Positions 44,508 to 51,828 of a stretch of 64,000 nucleotides of DNA are shown one piece after another. Below the pieces are notes generated by a model, which saw nothing but the letters and a program-made list of their open reading frames with translations, did no database searches and was not told the DNA's origin. Position numbers and translations under genes: made by a program. Origin of the DNA: Candidatus Ozemibacter sibiricus (GTDB lineage: Bacteria > Muiribacteriota > Ozemobacteria > Ozemobacterales > Ozemobacteraceae); contig QOQW01000009.1 in the NCBI GenBank assembly GCA_003327425.1, positions 1 through 64,000 of the forward strand. Direction: 5' to 3'. Position 1 is the first letter of the stretch. Each line of letters begins with the position of its first letter.

Positions 44508-45860
44508 TCAGTCCCAGCCGGAGGCGGGCTCCTGGTCGGGGAGCCGGTCGGGAAGCGAGCCGGGAGGCAAAGCCCGCGGTGGGAACCCGGTGCCCGGTCC
44601 GGGCAGGTCGAACGTCGGCGTGGCCGGGCGGGGCAACGGGGGGAAGGCTGGTTCTGCCGCGGTCGGCACGGCCGGGGTCGGTTCCTCGCTCTTCGGGACC
44701 GGCATGCCGTAGATGGCGCCGTTGCGGCAGAACACCAGGTCGAGCCGGCCATCCGGCAGCGGCGGATGGAACATGGCGTTCTCGACGCAGACCCAGGCCG
44801 GCTCGCCGGAAGCGGCCGGCAGATAGGCGAACGAGCCGTGCCTGTCCAGGAATGATGATTTGTACAAAACGGCCATGCCCCGCCGATGGGGGTGGGCCGT
44901 CAGGATCGGCCCGAGATCGCGGCGCCAGACCACCTCGCCGGTCGAGACATCGAGACACTGCAGGCCGGAGCGGTCGGCCAGCATCACCAGATCGCCCACC
45001 ACCTTGGCCGCCAGGAAGGTGGCGCCCAGCCGGGCCGTCCAGGGCCGCCGTCCCGATAGCGAGGCGCCGATGACCTGGCGGCCGTCGCTGGCCACGATGC
45101 CGATGGTATCCCCTTCGGCGAACACGTGATGGAGTCCGGGACTGTCGAGGCGCAGGCGCAGCGCGCCAGTCTCCTGCTCGGCGCCGACCACGCTGCCCTG
45201 CGAGGTGACGAACAGGAACAGATCCTGGGTGGGAATGGGCGGGAAGATGGCCACCGGCCCGGAGAAGCTCCAGAGCGGCTCGCCTGCCTCGAGGTCGTAG
45301 ACCTGCAGCCGGAACGTGGCGCCCGGTCCATCGTCCTGCCCGTAGGTGCAGGCCAGCGCCACCCGCCCGACCGCGGTGTGCTGCACCGGGTTGGGGAGCT
45401 GGATGTCCCAGAGCGGATCGCCCGACCGGCCTTCGACCGCGATGAGGGTGCGGGCATCGGTCGGGACCAGGAGCCGATCGCCCGGCAGCGCCTGCGGTGG
45501 CAGGGGGGAAGTCTGCAGGGTGGCCCGCTCCCAGAGCAGGGTCAGGGCTTCCCCGCGGTAGGCGCGCAGCCCCGCTTCTCGGTCGGCCACCACCACCGCC
45601 GACGGCAGGGCGACCAGCGGGTGGCGTGGGGGCCGGGGCAGCGCTTGCCGGGCTACCACCTGGCCCTGCCGGTCGAGCAGGGCGATCTCGCGCCGGTCGC
45701 CCAGCACCGCGATGTGGTCGCCCAGGCGGCACGGCGCGGTCAGGATCTCGCGATCGAAGTGCGCTCGCCAGGCCGGCGTCGACCCTTGCGGGGTCAGCCA
45801 CACCTGAACCACGACCAGGGTGAACAGGACGAGCAGCGCGCCGACCGCCGCTTTCTTCAT
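44508..45860 (-). CDS. Membrane-anchored PQQ/WD40-like beta-propeller protein
   Basis: 450 residues from 45860. The start overlaps the stop of the cytidylate kinase-like gene (ATGA), which excludes the longer open frame. One N-terminal TM or uncleaved signal (AAVGALLVLFTLVVVQVWL) precedes repeated beta-propeller blades of PQQ-like type: IAVEGRSGDPLWDIQL, YDLEAGEPLWSFSG and LDVSTGEVVWRRDL. The C-terminus is a disordered Pro-rich tail (PRALPPGSLPDRLPDQEP). It probably binds a partner in the periplasm. PQQ cofactor use is unlikely without an enzyme domain. Its link to the kinase gene is by operon only. Confidence 0.75.
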   Translation of the reverse strand: MKKAAVGALLVLFTLVVVQVWLTPQGSTPAWRAHFDREILTAPCRLGDHIAVLGDRREIALLDRQGQVVARQALPRPPRHPLVALPSAVVVADREAGLRAYRGEALTLLWERATLQTSPLPPQALPGDRLLVPTDARTLIAVEGRSGDPLWDIQLPNPVQHTAVGRVALACTYGQDDGPGATFRLQVYDLEAGEPLWSFSGPVAIFPPIPTQDLFLFVTSQGSVVGAEQETGALRLRLDSPGLHHVFAEGDTIGIVASDGRQVIGASLSGRRPWTARLGATFLAAKVVGDLVMLADRSGLQCLDVSTGEVVWRRDLGPILTAHPHRRGMAVLYKSSFLDRHGSFAYLPAASGEPAWVCVENAMFHPPLPDGRLDLVFCRNGAIYGMPVPKSEEPTPAVPTAAEPAFPPLPRPATPTFDLPGPGTGFPPRALPPGSLPDRLPDQEPASGWD

Positions 45861-46543
45861 GCGGGCCCGGGGCTCGGCAGGCGAGCCACCTGATCGAGGA
45901 TCAGCTCCACGCAGCGGTCGATGTCGAGCCGGCTGGTGTTGAGCGTCAGGTGGTAGAGATGCGGATCGGCCCAATCCACGTCGAAAAAGTCGGCGATGAA
46001 GGTGCGGGCCGCCTCGTCGCTCTGCGCGATGACTTCACGGGCTTTCGCCTCATCGACCTTCTGCTGGTCCATGATGCGGGCGATGCGGGTGGCCTCGTCG
46101 GCGACGATGCGCAGATGCAGCGCACTGGGGTGGTCGGCCAGGATGCGGGCCCCGCCGCGTCCGATGATGATGGTGCGGTCCTTGGCTGCCAGTTCCCTGA
46201 TGACCTGCTGCAGCACGGTCAGGTACTCGTCTTCCTTGAACTCGGTCTGGGGAAAGGGCGTGAACAGATCGATGCCGTCCCAGTCGAGAGGGCCGATCCC
46301 GAAGGGGTGGAAGACTCGCCCGCCTTTGGCGATGCTGGCCAGGGCCTCCTGGAAGAACACGCTGATCCGGTTGTAGGTCTCCTGATCGAAGTCCTGCAGC
46401 TCTTCCTGGGGCTTGCCCATCTTCTTGGCGATCTCGTGCAGGATCTCTTTGTCGGCGCAGGTGTAGTGCAGCGCTTCCGCCAGTTTCAGGGCGATGAACG
46501 ATCCGCCTGAGCCGATTTCCCGGGAAATGGTGATGATGGCCAT
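45857..46543 (-). CDS. Cytidylate kinase-like protein
   Basis: 228 residues from 46543. AIITISREIGSGGSFIALKL is the P-loop region of the Cytidylate_kin2 family (SREIGSGG in place of the usual GxxGxGK). ALHYTCADKEILHEIAKKMG, TIIIGRGGARIL and LHLRIVADEATRIARIM follow the family pattern of nucleoside monophosphate kinase-like proteins. The family is common in anaerobes; its physiological substrate is uncertain. It heads a two-gene operon with the beta-propeller protein. A good promoter (46603-46632) and a 25-nt hairpin in the leader lie upstream. Confidence 0.75.
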   Translation of the reverse strand: MAIITISREIGSGGSFIALKLAEALHYTCADKEILHEIAKKMGKPQEELQDFDQETYNRISVFFQEALASIAKGGRVFHPFGIGPLDWDGIDLFTPFPQTEFKEDEYLTVLQQVIRELAAKDRTIIIGRGGARILADHPSALHLRIVADEATRIARIMDQQKVDEAKAREVIAQSDEAARTFIADFFDVDWADPHLYHLTLNTSRLDIDRCVELILDQVARLPSPGPA

Positions 46544-46558
46544 CCTGTCATCCTTTCC

Positions 46559-46583
46559 CATGGAGGGTCCTGGTCCCTCCATG
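46559..46583 (-). promoter_or_regulatory. Leader hairpin of the cytidylate kinase-like operon
   Basis: CATGGAGGG-TCCTGGT-CCCTCCATG is a perfect 9-bp inverted repeat between the promoter and the start codon, ending 16 nt before the ATG. It contains a GGAGGG that could mimic or sequester a ribosome binding site. It could also be an operator. Confidence 0.5.
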
Positions 46584-46602
46584 CGTGTCTCCGGACTCCT
46601 CC

Positions 46603-46632
46603 ATTATCAGGGGGGCCGGCCTCGAATGTCAA
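46603..46632 (-). promoter_or_regulatory. Promoter of the cytidylate kinase-like operon
   Basis: On the minus strand, TTGACA (46627-46632), an 18-nt spacer and GATAAT (46603-46608). Confidence 0.65.
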
Positions 46633-46664
46633 AAATTTCCGGAATTGTGCCGATGACCTCTTCG

Positions 46665-46683
46665 GTACGGAACGAATCCGTAC
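46665..46683. promoter_or_regulatory. Palindrome upstream of the 49-residue ORF
   Basis: GTACGGA-ACGAA-TCCGTAC is a perfect 7-bp inverted repeat in the divergent region, 59 nt before the small ORF. It may be an operator or an RNA hairpin. Confidence 0.5.
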
Positions 46684-46742
46684 GATGAATCAAGTAGCCG
46701 GTCCACACTGACAGATGGAGTAGCGAGTTCAAGGAGGGAACC

Positions 46743-46892
46743 ATGGTCCACCCCGGAATGGTAGGAATCACCGAGTTGATGACCGACGACAGCTTCGTGG
46801 ATTGGATGGAGGAGCAGGCCGAAGAGCTGCTGGAAAACCTCTCCACCTTCGAAGTGTATTCGCTGTATTGCGCCCAGACCGGGGAGGATTGA
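46743..46892 (+). CDS. Small acidic 49-residue protein or peptide
   Basis: ATG at 46743 is preceded by AAGGAGGG 5 nt upstream, one of the best ribosome sites in the window, and a T-rich terminator follows 40 nt after the stop. The product begins MVHPGMVGITELMTDDSFVD, has an acidic amphipathic helix (WMEEQAEELLENLS) and ends TFEVYSLYCAQTGED with one Cys. It has no signal peptide. The layout of an acidic leader-like helix and a short aromatic/Cys tail is reminiscent of a peptide precursor, but no modifying enzyme is nearby. It may equally be a small regulator. Family not recognised. Confidence 0.65.
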   Translation: MVHPGMVGITELMTDDSFVDWMEEQAEELLENLSTFEVYSLYCAQTGED

Positions 46893-46931
46893 TCCCCGCT
46901 TCGCTCCACCCCTTCGTTCGCTCCGCCGCCG

Positions 46932-46970
46932 CTGCCCCGCCTTGCTGCCTGCGCGGGGCAGTCGCTTTTT
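46932..46970 (+). terminator. Rho-independent terminator of the small ORF
   Basis: CTGCCCCGC (46932-46940) pairs perfectly with GCGGGGCAG (46953-46961) around a 12-nt loop and is followed by TCGCTTTTT. Confidence 0.8.
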
Positions 46971-47004
46971 CGGCCGATGAACGGGCGGCCCGTGGCCGAG
47001 CCGG

Positions 47005-47946
47005 TCAGGTCGCCGGCGGCAGCCGCTCCAGGAGATGACGGGCCAGCCCCCCCGCGTGCGAGGAGGCGGCCGCGGCATGGCGTTCCAGCGCGGCGCGGGC
47101 CTTCTGTCGCAGCCGCGCCACCGGATCGTTCGCCGCCATGGCCGCCAGCAGGTGCAGGGCGAACGGCGCACCCAGCACGTCGAGCGCGTGCAGGGCGGCA
47201 TCCCGGTTCCACAGTTCGCCGTCCTGGGCCAGGTGCCGCAACAGCCGGGGAATGGACGTGCCTTCGATGCCGGCCAGCGCCCGGAGCGCATTGGCCTGGA
47301 CCCGATGGTCGGGATCGTGGATGAGCGGGATCAACCGGACGATCGCTTCGTCGGAACCGATGGCGGCCAGCGCTTCCACGGCATTGGCCCGGACCCGGTG
47401 GTCGCGATCGGCCAGGTACGGGGCCAGCACCTCGACCTGCTCGGGGCCGCCCAGGTGCCCGATCGCCGCCACCAGGGCGGCGCGGACCTCGGGGGCCGAT
47501 TCGCGGCTCAGCGCCTGGATCAACCAAGGCAGGGGGGCGCGGGCGCCCGCTTCGACCGCCTGGCGGGCGGCGGCGAGGCGCCGCGCCGGATCGAGGGCGG
47601 CCAGATCGCGCTGCCAGGCCTCGTCAGCCGCTGGTGAGACCGGTCGGCTGGGCTCGGGGGGCGCCTGATCGCTCGGACCCCGCGGATCATCGGGGGCGGC
47701 CGGGCGTTCGGCAGGAGCCGGGCGTTCGGACGTGGCTGCTGGCGGCGGCGTCGGCGCTCGGAAGGCGGCGAAGGCGCGTCGGGCGTGATAGCGCACACCG
47801 GGCGACGGATCTTCGCTGGCCAGGCGGAACAGCAGATCGAGGGGCGGCGGGCCGCCGGCCTGCACCAGGTCGAGCAGGCCCTGCATCCGCTCCGCTTCGT
47901 CGGGCGACTCGAGCCGGGAGAGAATATCGGCGAGGCTGACCTTCAC
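47005..47946 (-). CDS. HEAT-repeat (PBS-lyase-type) protein
   Basis: 313 residues. An N-terminal helical repeat (SLADILSRLESPDEAERMQG) and a Pro/Ala linker near residues 65-105 precede a run of HEAT repeats: PEVRAALVAAIGHLGG, HRVRANAVEALAAIGS, HRVQANALRALAGI and RLRQKARAALERHA. No signal peptide or TM; likely a cytoplasmic protein-interaction scaffold. It ends facing the small-ORF terminator and starts about 120 bp after the end of the feo operon on the same strand. No partner is evident. Confidence 0.75.
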   Translation of the reverse strand: MKVSLADILSRLESPDEAERMQGLLDLVQAGGPPPLDLLFRLASEDPSPGVRYHARRAFAAFRAPTPPPAATSERPAPAERPAAPDDPRGPSDQAPPEPSRPVSPAADEAWQRDLAALDPARRLAAARQAVEAGARAPLPWLIQALSRESAPEVRAALVAAIGHLGGPEQVEVLAPYLADRDHRVRANAVEALAAIGSDEAIVRLIPLIHDPDHRVQANALRALAGIEGTSIPRLLRHLAQDGELWNRDAALHALDVLGAPFALHLLAAMAANDPVARLRQKARAALERHAAAASSHAGGLARHLLERLPPAT

Positions 47947-48067
47947 GCGCGGCCTCCGACTCGCGGCCCAGAACGCGCGCCGACCGCTTGTGGGGCTGGG
48001 CGGGGACCGTCTGGCGGTCGGCGTCGCCGACGGGCCCGGCCCGGGCAGGGCTCAACCAAGGCGCAGG

Positions 48068-48559
48068 TCAGGCGGAAGCCTTGGGGCCACCGCGTTCCTG
48101 GCCTTCTGCCGATGCCAGATATTTGGCGAATCGCTGCTGCAGCGCATCACGCAACTCGGTGCCCCCGGGGGGGCCGTGCAGGAAATCCATGAGGGTGCCG
48201 ATGCGGGCCAGCAGGGTGGGGGAGATCCGGTGCTCGAGAGCGCAGGCCTCCGGTTCGGCGAGTTCGGCCGGCAGGCCCAGAACGGTGGTGAACAGATCGG
48301 CCAGGATGCGGTGCCCCGCGCTCATCCGCCGGATGGCGGCTTTGCCATCGCGCGTGAGGGTGACCGGTCGGTAGGCCTCGTAGTTGATCAGCCCGAGGTG
48401 GGCGAGGCGCCGCAGGGCGCTGGTGGCGGAGGGCGTCTTGCAACCCATCCGGTCGGCCAGATCGGTGACCCGCACCGCTCCATACTGGGTTTGCAGCTCG
48501 TGAATCAGCTCCAGATAGGATTCCAGCGTTCCCGACAGGCCGCCCTTAGGCTTTTTCAC
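48068..48559 (-). CDS. DtxR/MntR-family metal-dependent repressor
   Basis: 163 residues from a GTG at 48559, chosen because GGGAGG lies 5 nt upstream; the longer open frame runs into feoB. An N-terminal winged helix (VRVTDLADRMGCKTPSATSA, LGLINYEAYRPVTLT) is followed by the metal-binding dimer domain with EACALEHRIS, which aligns with the Cys/Glu-x-x-Glu-His ligands of DtxR. Length and lack of an SH3 domain are MntR-like. It overlaps feoB by 14 bp, third in feoA-feoB-dtxR, so it probably represses the operon in response to Fe(II) or Mn(II), through the site at 51507-51520. Confidence 0.85.
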   Translation of the reverse strand: MKKPKGGLSGTLESYLELIHELQTQYGAVRVTDLADRMGCKTPSATSALRRLAHLGLINYEAYRPVTLTRDGKAAIRRMSAGHRILADLFTTVLGLPAELAEPEACALEHRISPTLLARIGTLMDFLHGPPGGTELRDALQQRFAKYLASAEGQERGGPKASA

Positions 48560-51221
48560 ACGAACCTCCCGCTTCGACTCTGGACCGCGCACAGGTCGCG
48601 CGCGATGGGCATCCGGCGCACCCTCCGCCCCGCACCTCGCACCAGGCCCGGCGAACGAGCAGAACCGCCGATCCGAGGGCGAGAAGGACGACCAGCGCCA
48701 GGTCATACCCTCCCGGGCGGGCGGCCCAGGCCTGCAGGGCCAGTCCGCCCTGGTAGACGATGAACCCGACGATCCATGCTAGCATGGCGGGAAAAACCAG
48801 GGCAAGGGCGGTGAACCCCCACGACCCTGATTCCCGCCACAGCACCCCGAGCGTGGAAAGACAGGGCACATAGAGCAGGGTGAACAGCATGAACGCGAAG
48901 GCCCCCAGCGGGGTCATGCCTTCCTGCCGCATGGCCGCCCCGAGGTCGTCATCGACCGGACCATAGAGGACGGCCAGCGTCGAAACGATGCCTTCCTTGG
49001 CCAGGAACCCGGGAATCAAGGAGACCGCTTCGCGCCAGCCGAACCCCAGCGGGGCGACCAGCGGGTGCAGGGCTCGTCCCAGTCGGGACATCCAGCGGCC
49101 GGCCAGGCGCTCCTGATCGCGGGCCCGCACGAGACGCGCCACCGCCTCCCCGAGATCATCGCTCGGCGTGGCCTGCAGGCGGGCGATCTCGGCATCGTAC
49201 GCGCGGCTCAACGGCACCTCGCGCGGGAACGCCGACAATACCCAGATCAGGATGGATCCGAGCAGGATGACCGTCCCGGCCTTTTCGATGAAATGCCAGA
49301 TCTTTTCCCACAGGAAACCGCGCATCGTCCGCCAGGTCGGCAGCCGATAGGGCGGCATCTCGAGCAGGAACAAGCCGGTGGAGCGTGGGCCGCCCAGCGA
49401 GGCGGCCGCTCGGCCGATGGCGAACAGCACCAGCAGGTTGATCAGGTAGATGAGGAAGAGCATCGTGCCGGGCCGGTCGGGAAAGAAGGTGCCGCACAGC
49501 AGCACCAGCACCGGCAGGCGGGCCGAGCAGCCGACCAGCGGCATCAACAGCATCGCCAGGCGCCGTTGCCACGGGTGTTCGATGATCCGGGTGGCCAGGA
49601 TGGCCGGCACGTTGCAGCCGAAGCCCATCAGCAGCGGCACGAAGGCGCGCCCGTGCAGGCCCATCTTCTGCATGAAATAGTCCATCAGGAAGGCCGCTCG
49701 CGCCAGATACCCCGAATCTTCGAGCAAGGCCAGCCAGAAGAACAGGATGGCGATATTCGGCAGGAAGACCAGCACTCCGCCGACCCCCGCCAGCACCCCG
49801 TCGACCAGCAGATCGCGCAGCAGGCTGTCGGCGAGGCGGGCCTCGACCGCCTCGGTCGCCCACGCCAGGGCTTCTTCCACCCAGGCGGCGGGCAGCGCCC
49901 CCAGCGAAAAGGTCGACCAGAACACCACCGCCATCATCAGACCGAACAAGGGAAGCCCCCACCAGGGATGGGCCAGCACCCGGTCGAGTCGGGCCGTCAA
50001 GGGATCGATGGGCGCGGGCGCCGGCCGATAGCACCCGGCCAGCACCTCGCCGATCCGGCGGTAGCGGTCGGCCGCCAGTTCGCAGGGCAGGGCGGCGACC
50101 GACAGCGGACGTCCGGTGCCGCGGGCCAGTTCGGCGGCCAACCGCTCTTGAATCGCTTGCAGCGCTGGCGAACGGGAGGGCGATCGGACCTCCACCAGGG
50201 CCTGCAGGGCGGCCAGTCGTTGGCTGGGCGTGGCCGTGGCCGGCTCGTGGCCGAGCCAGGCCAGGGTGGCCGTCAGGGCCGCCTGCCAGGGGGGCGGCAG
50301 ATCGATCACGCCGGCGGTCGATCGTGGGCGGGTGGCCGCAGGGTCGCTCGGGGGCGGCGCCGGAGCGTTGGCCGGGGTGGCGGTCGGGGGTGGCGCCGGA
50401 GCGTTGGCCGGGGTGGCGGCCGGAGTGGCGACTGAGGTGGCGGTCGGGACGGCGACCGGAGTTGACCTGGCCGATCCCGCCAAGGCCTCACCACCATGGT
50501 CACCGGCCCCGTTGCCCGCCGGAACATCGTCGGCCAAGGCAGGGGCTGGCGCGGGCCCGGTCGGCCAGGGCTTGCCGCGCCGGCGGCGATGGCGGCCGCC
50601 GCCCCGCTCTTGCGCGGGGCCTGCCCATGGCGAGGGGCGGTCGGTAACCAGCCGCGGTTTGCCAGGTGAAGCGGCGCGTGGCGACAGGGCGGCCAGGCGG
50701 TCGGCCAGCAGGCCGGGCAACGCCTGCCGCAGGGCGTCGACGCCCTCCCCGGTACGCGCCACGGTGGGAAAGACGGGGCAGTCGAGCTGCCGGGCCAGAG
50801 CGGCCGGATCGAGCGAGGCGCCGGTGGCGGCCAGCGCATCCATGCAGTTGAGGGCGATCACCGGCCGGAAGCCCAGCTCCCGCAATTGCAGGGTCAAAAA
50901 CAGGTTCCGCTCCAGGGTGGTGGCATCGACCACGTCGACCACCACTCCCTCCCAGGCCTCGTCGAGGACCTGGCGCACTACCCCTTCTTCTGGGGTGAGA
51001 GGGGTCAGGGAATAAGCGCCGGGCAGGTCGACGACCCGGATCGACCCCTGATCGCCGGCCAGCTTTCCTTCCAGGCGTTCGACCGTGATGCCGGGCCAGT
51101 TGCCGACATGCTGCCGCTCCCCGGTCAGGGCATTGAACAGGCTGGTCTTGCCGCAATTGGGGTTGCCGACCAGGTAGATGGCCGGCTGTGGCAGGTCGTG
51201 CGATGGAGTGAAAGAGGTCAC
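48546..51221 (-). CDS. feoB: Ferrous iron transporter FeoB with a long disordered linker
   Basis: 891 residues against about 770 in E. coli. The G domain has GNPNCGKTSLFNALTG (G1), DLPGAYSL (G3) and ALNCMD (NxxD, G4). Residues about 185-310, between the G domain and the helical region, are an Arg/Ala/Pro/Thr-rich insertion with an in-tandem duplication (ATPANAPAPPPTATPANAPA), not usual in FeoB. The membrane half has the gate motifs (LVFLPNIAILFFWLALLEDSGYLARAAF, GFGCNVPAIL, GCSARLPVLVLL). The C-terminus is Cys-rich (CEVRGGGCAGCPSRATC), as in many FeoBs. It imports Fe(II) across the inner membrane. It overlaps feoA by 4 bp and the DtxR-type gene by 14 bp. Confidence 0.95.
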   Translation of the reverse strand: MTSFTPSHDLPQPAIYLVGNPNCGKTSLFNALTGERQHVGNWPGITVERLEGKLAGDQGSIRVVDLPGAYSLTPLTPEEGVVRQVLDEAWEGVVVDVVDATTLERNLFLTLQLRELGFRPVIALNCMDALAATGASLDPAALARQLDCPVFPTVARTGEGVDALRQALPGLLADRLAALSPRAASPGKPRLVTDRPSPWAGPAQERGGGRHRRRRGKPWPTGPAPAPALADDVPAGNGAGDHGGEALAGSARSTPVAVPTATSVATPAATPANAPAPPPTATPANAPAPPPSDPAATRPRSTAGVIDLPPPWQAALTATLAWLGHEPATATPSQRLAALQALVEVRSPSRSPALQAIQERLAAELARGTGRPLSVAALPCELAADRYRRIGEVLAGCYRPAPAPIDPLTARLDRVLAHPWWGLPLFGLMMAVVFWSTFSLGALPAAWVEEALAWATEAVEARLADSLLRDLLVDGVLAGVGGVLVFLPNIAILFFWLALLEDSGYLARAAFLMDYFMQKMGLHGRAFVPLLMGFGCNVPAILATRIIEHPWQRRLAMLLMPLVGCSARLPVLVLLCGTFFPDRPGTMLFLIYLINLLVLFAIGRAAASLGGPRSTGLFLLEMPPYRLPTWRTMRGFLWEKIWHFIEKAGTVILLGSILIWVLSAFPREVPLSRAYDAEIARLQATPSDDLGEAVARLVRARDQERLAGRWMSRLGRALHPLVAPLGFGWREAVSLIPGFLAKEGIVSTLAVLYGPVDDDLGAAMRQEGMTPLGAFAFMLFTLLYVPCLSTLGVLWRESGSWGFTALALVFPAMLAWIVGFIVYQGGLALQAWAARPGGYDLALVVLLALGSAVLLVRRAWCEVRGGGCAGCPSRATCARSRVEAGGSCEKA

Positions 51222-51472
51222 CGCCGGTGCGGCGGCGGCGGATCGATCCCGATCAGGCGGGCCTCGGCCGCCCGCAGACCGATGCGGTAGCCGCGCACCT
51301 GGAAGGTGGTGGGATCGCCCATGGGCGCCCGACCGATGGCGGTGATCGGGGTGCCGGGGGTGAACCCCAGTTCCAGTAGCCGCTGCCCGGCCGGATGCGA
51401 CAGATCGATGTCGCGGATGGTGGCGGTCTGGCCAGCCCCGAGGTCGGTCAGGGTGCGGTTGTCGCGAACCAT
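51218..51472 (-). CDS. feoA: Ferrous iron transport protein A
   Basis: 84 residues. Small SH3-like fold: TLTDLGAGQTATIRDID, RLLELGFTPGTPI, and MGDPTTFQVRGYRIGLRAAEA, which matches the FeoA core (G-x-P-x-x-F-x-V-x-G-x-x-I-x-L-R). It is needed for FeoB function at the cytoplasmic face. First gene of the operon, with a candidate promoter and operator upstream. Confidence 0.9.
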   Translation of the reverse strand: MVRDNRTLTDLGAGQTATIRDIDLSHPAGQRLLELGFTPGTPITAIGRAPMGDPTTFQVRGYRIGLRAAEARLIGIDPPPPHRR

Positions 51473-51506
51473 AGCTGCCTCAGAAAGAGTGATAACGCAA
51501 CAAAAT

Positions 51507-51553
51507 TTAGTTTCATCTAAGAAAAGGATAGCGTTAAATCATTGCTAAGGCAA
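51507..51553 (-). promoter_or_regulatory. feo operon promoter with DtxR-type operator
   Basis: On the minus strand, TTGCCT (51548-51553), a 17-nt spacer and TATCCT (51525-51530). Just after the -10 is the inverted repeat TTAG-ATGAAA-CTAA (51507-51520), inside the AT-rich stretch. Its position over the likely transcription start fits repression by the DtxR/MntR-type protein of the same operon. Beyond it, 51554-51828 holds no gene, only a GGCGAGG-C-CCTCGCC hairpin that may end the upstream ATPase transcript. Confidence 0.55.
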
Positions 51554-51828
51554 GTTAAATTGTACACGCCGGATCAGGGCGAGGTCCTCGGGGTGCGCCG
51601 ATCGCCAATGCCTCAGGGCAAGGTCGATTCCAGGGGGGCAGACATTTTCCTCGCAATGCCCGAAATACCTATCTCCAGGGCATGTTCGCCAATCAGCCGG
51701 TTGGATTGCCGCTGATCGTCGGCGGGGTCGGATGGCTGCCGAGGGCCCGCCCCAGGCGATCGTGCCAGCGGCGGGGGCCGGCGGGCGAGGCCCTCGCCGG
51801 GCAAGAGGGTCGCCAGGGGCGAGGCGGG

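Noticed and set aside
46743-46892. Naming the 49-residue ORF as a RiPP precursor
   Set aside because: Leader-like helix and Cys tail are suggestive, but no radical SAM, LanM, YcaO or protease gene lies nearby.
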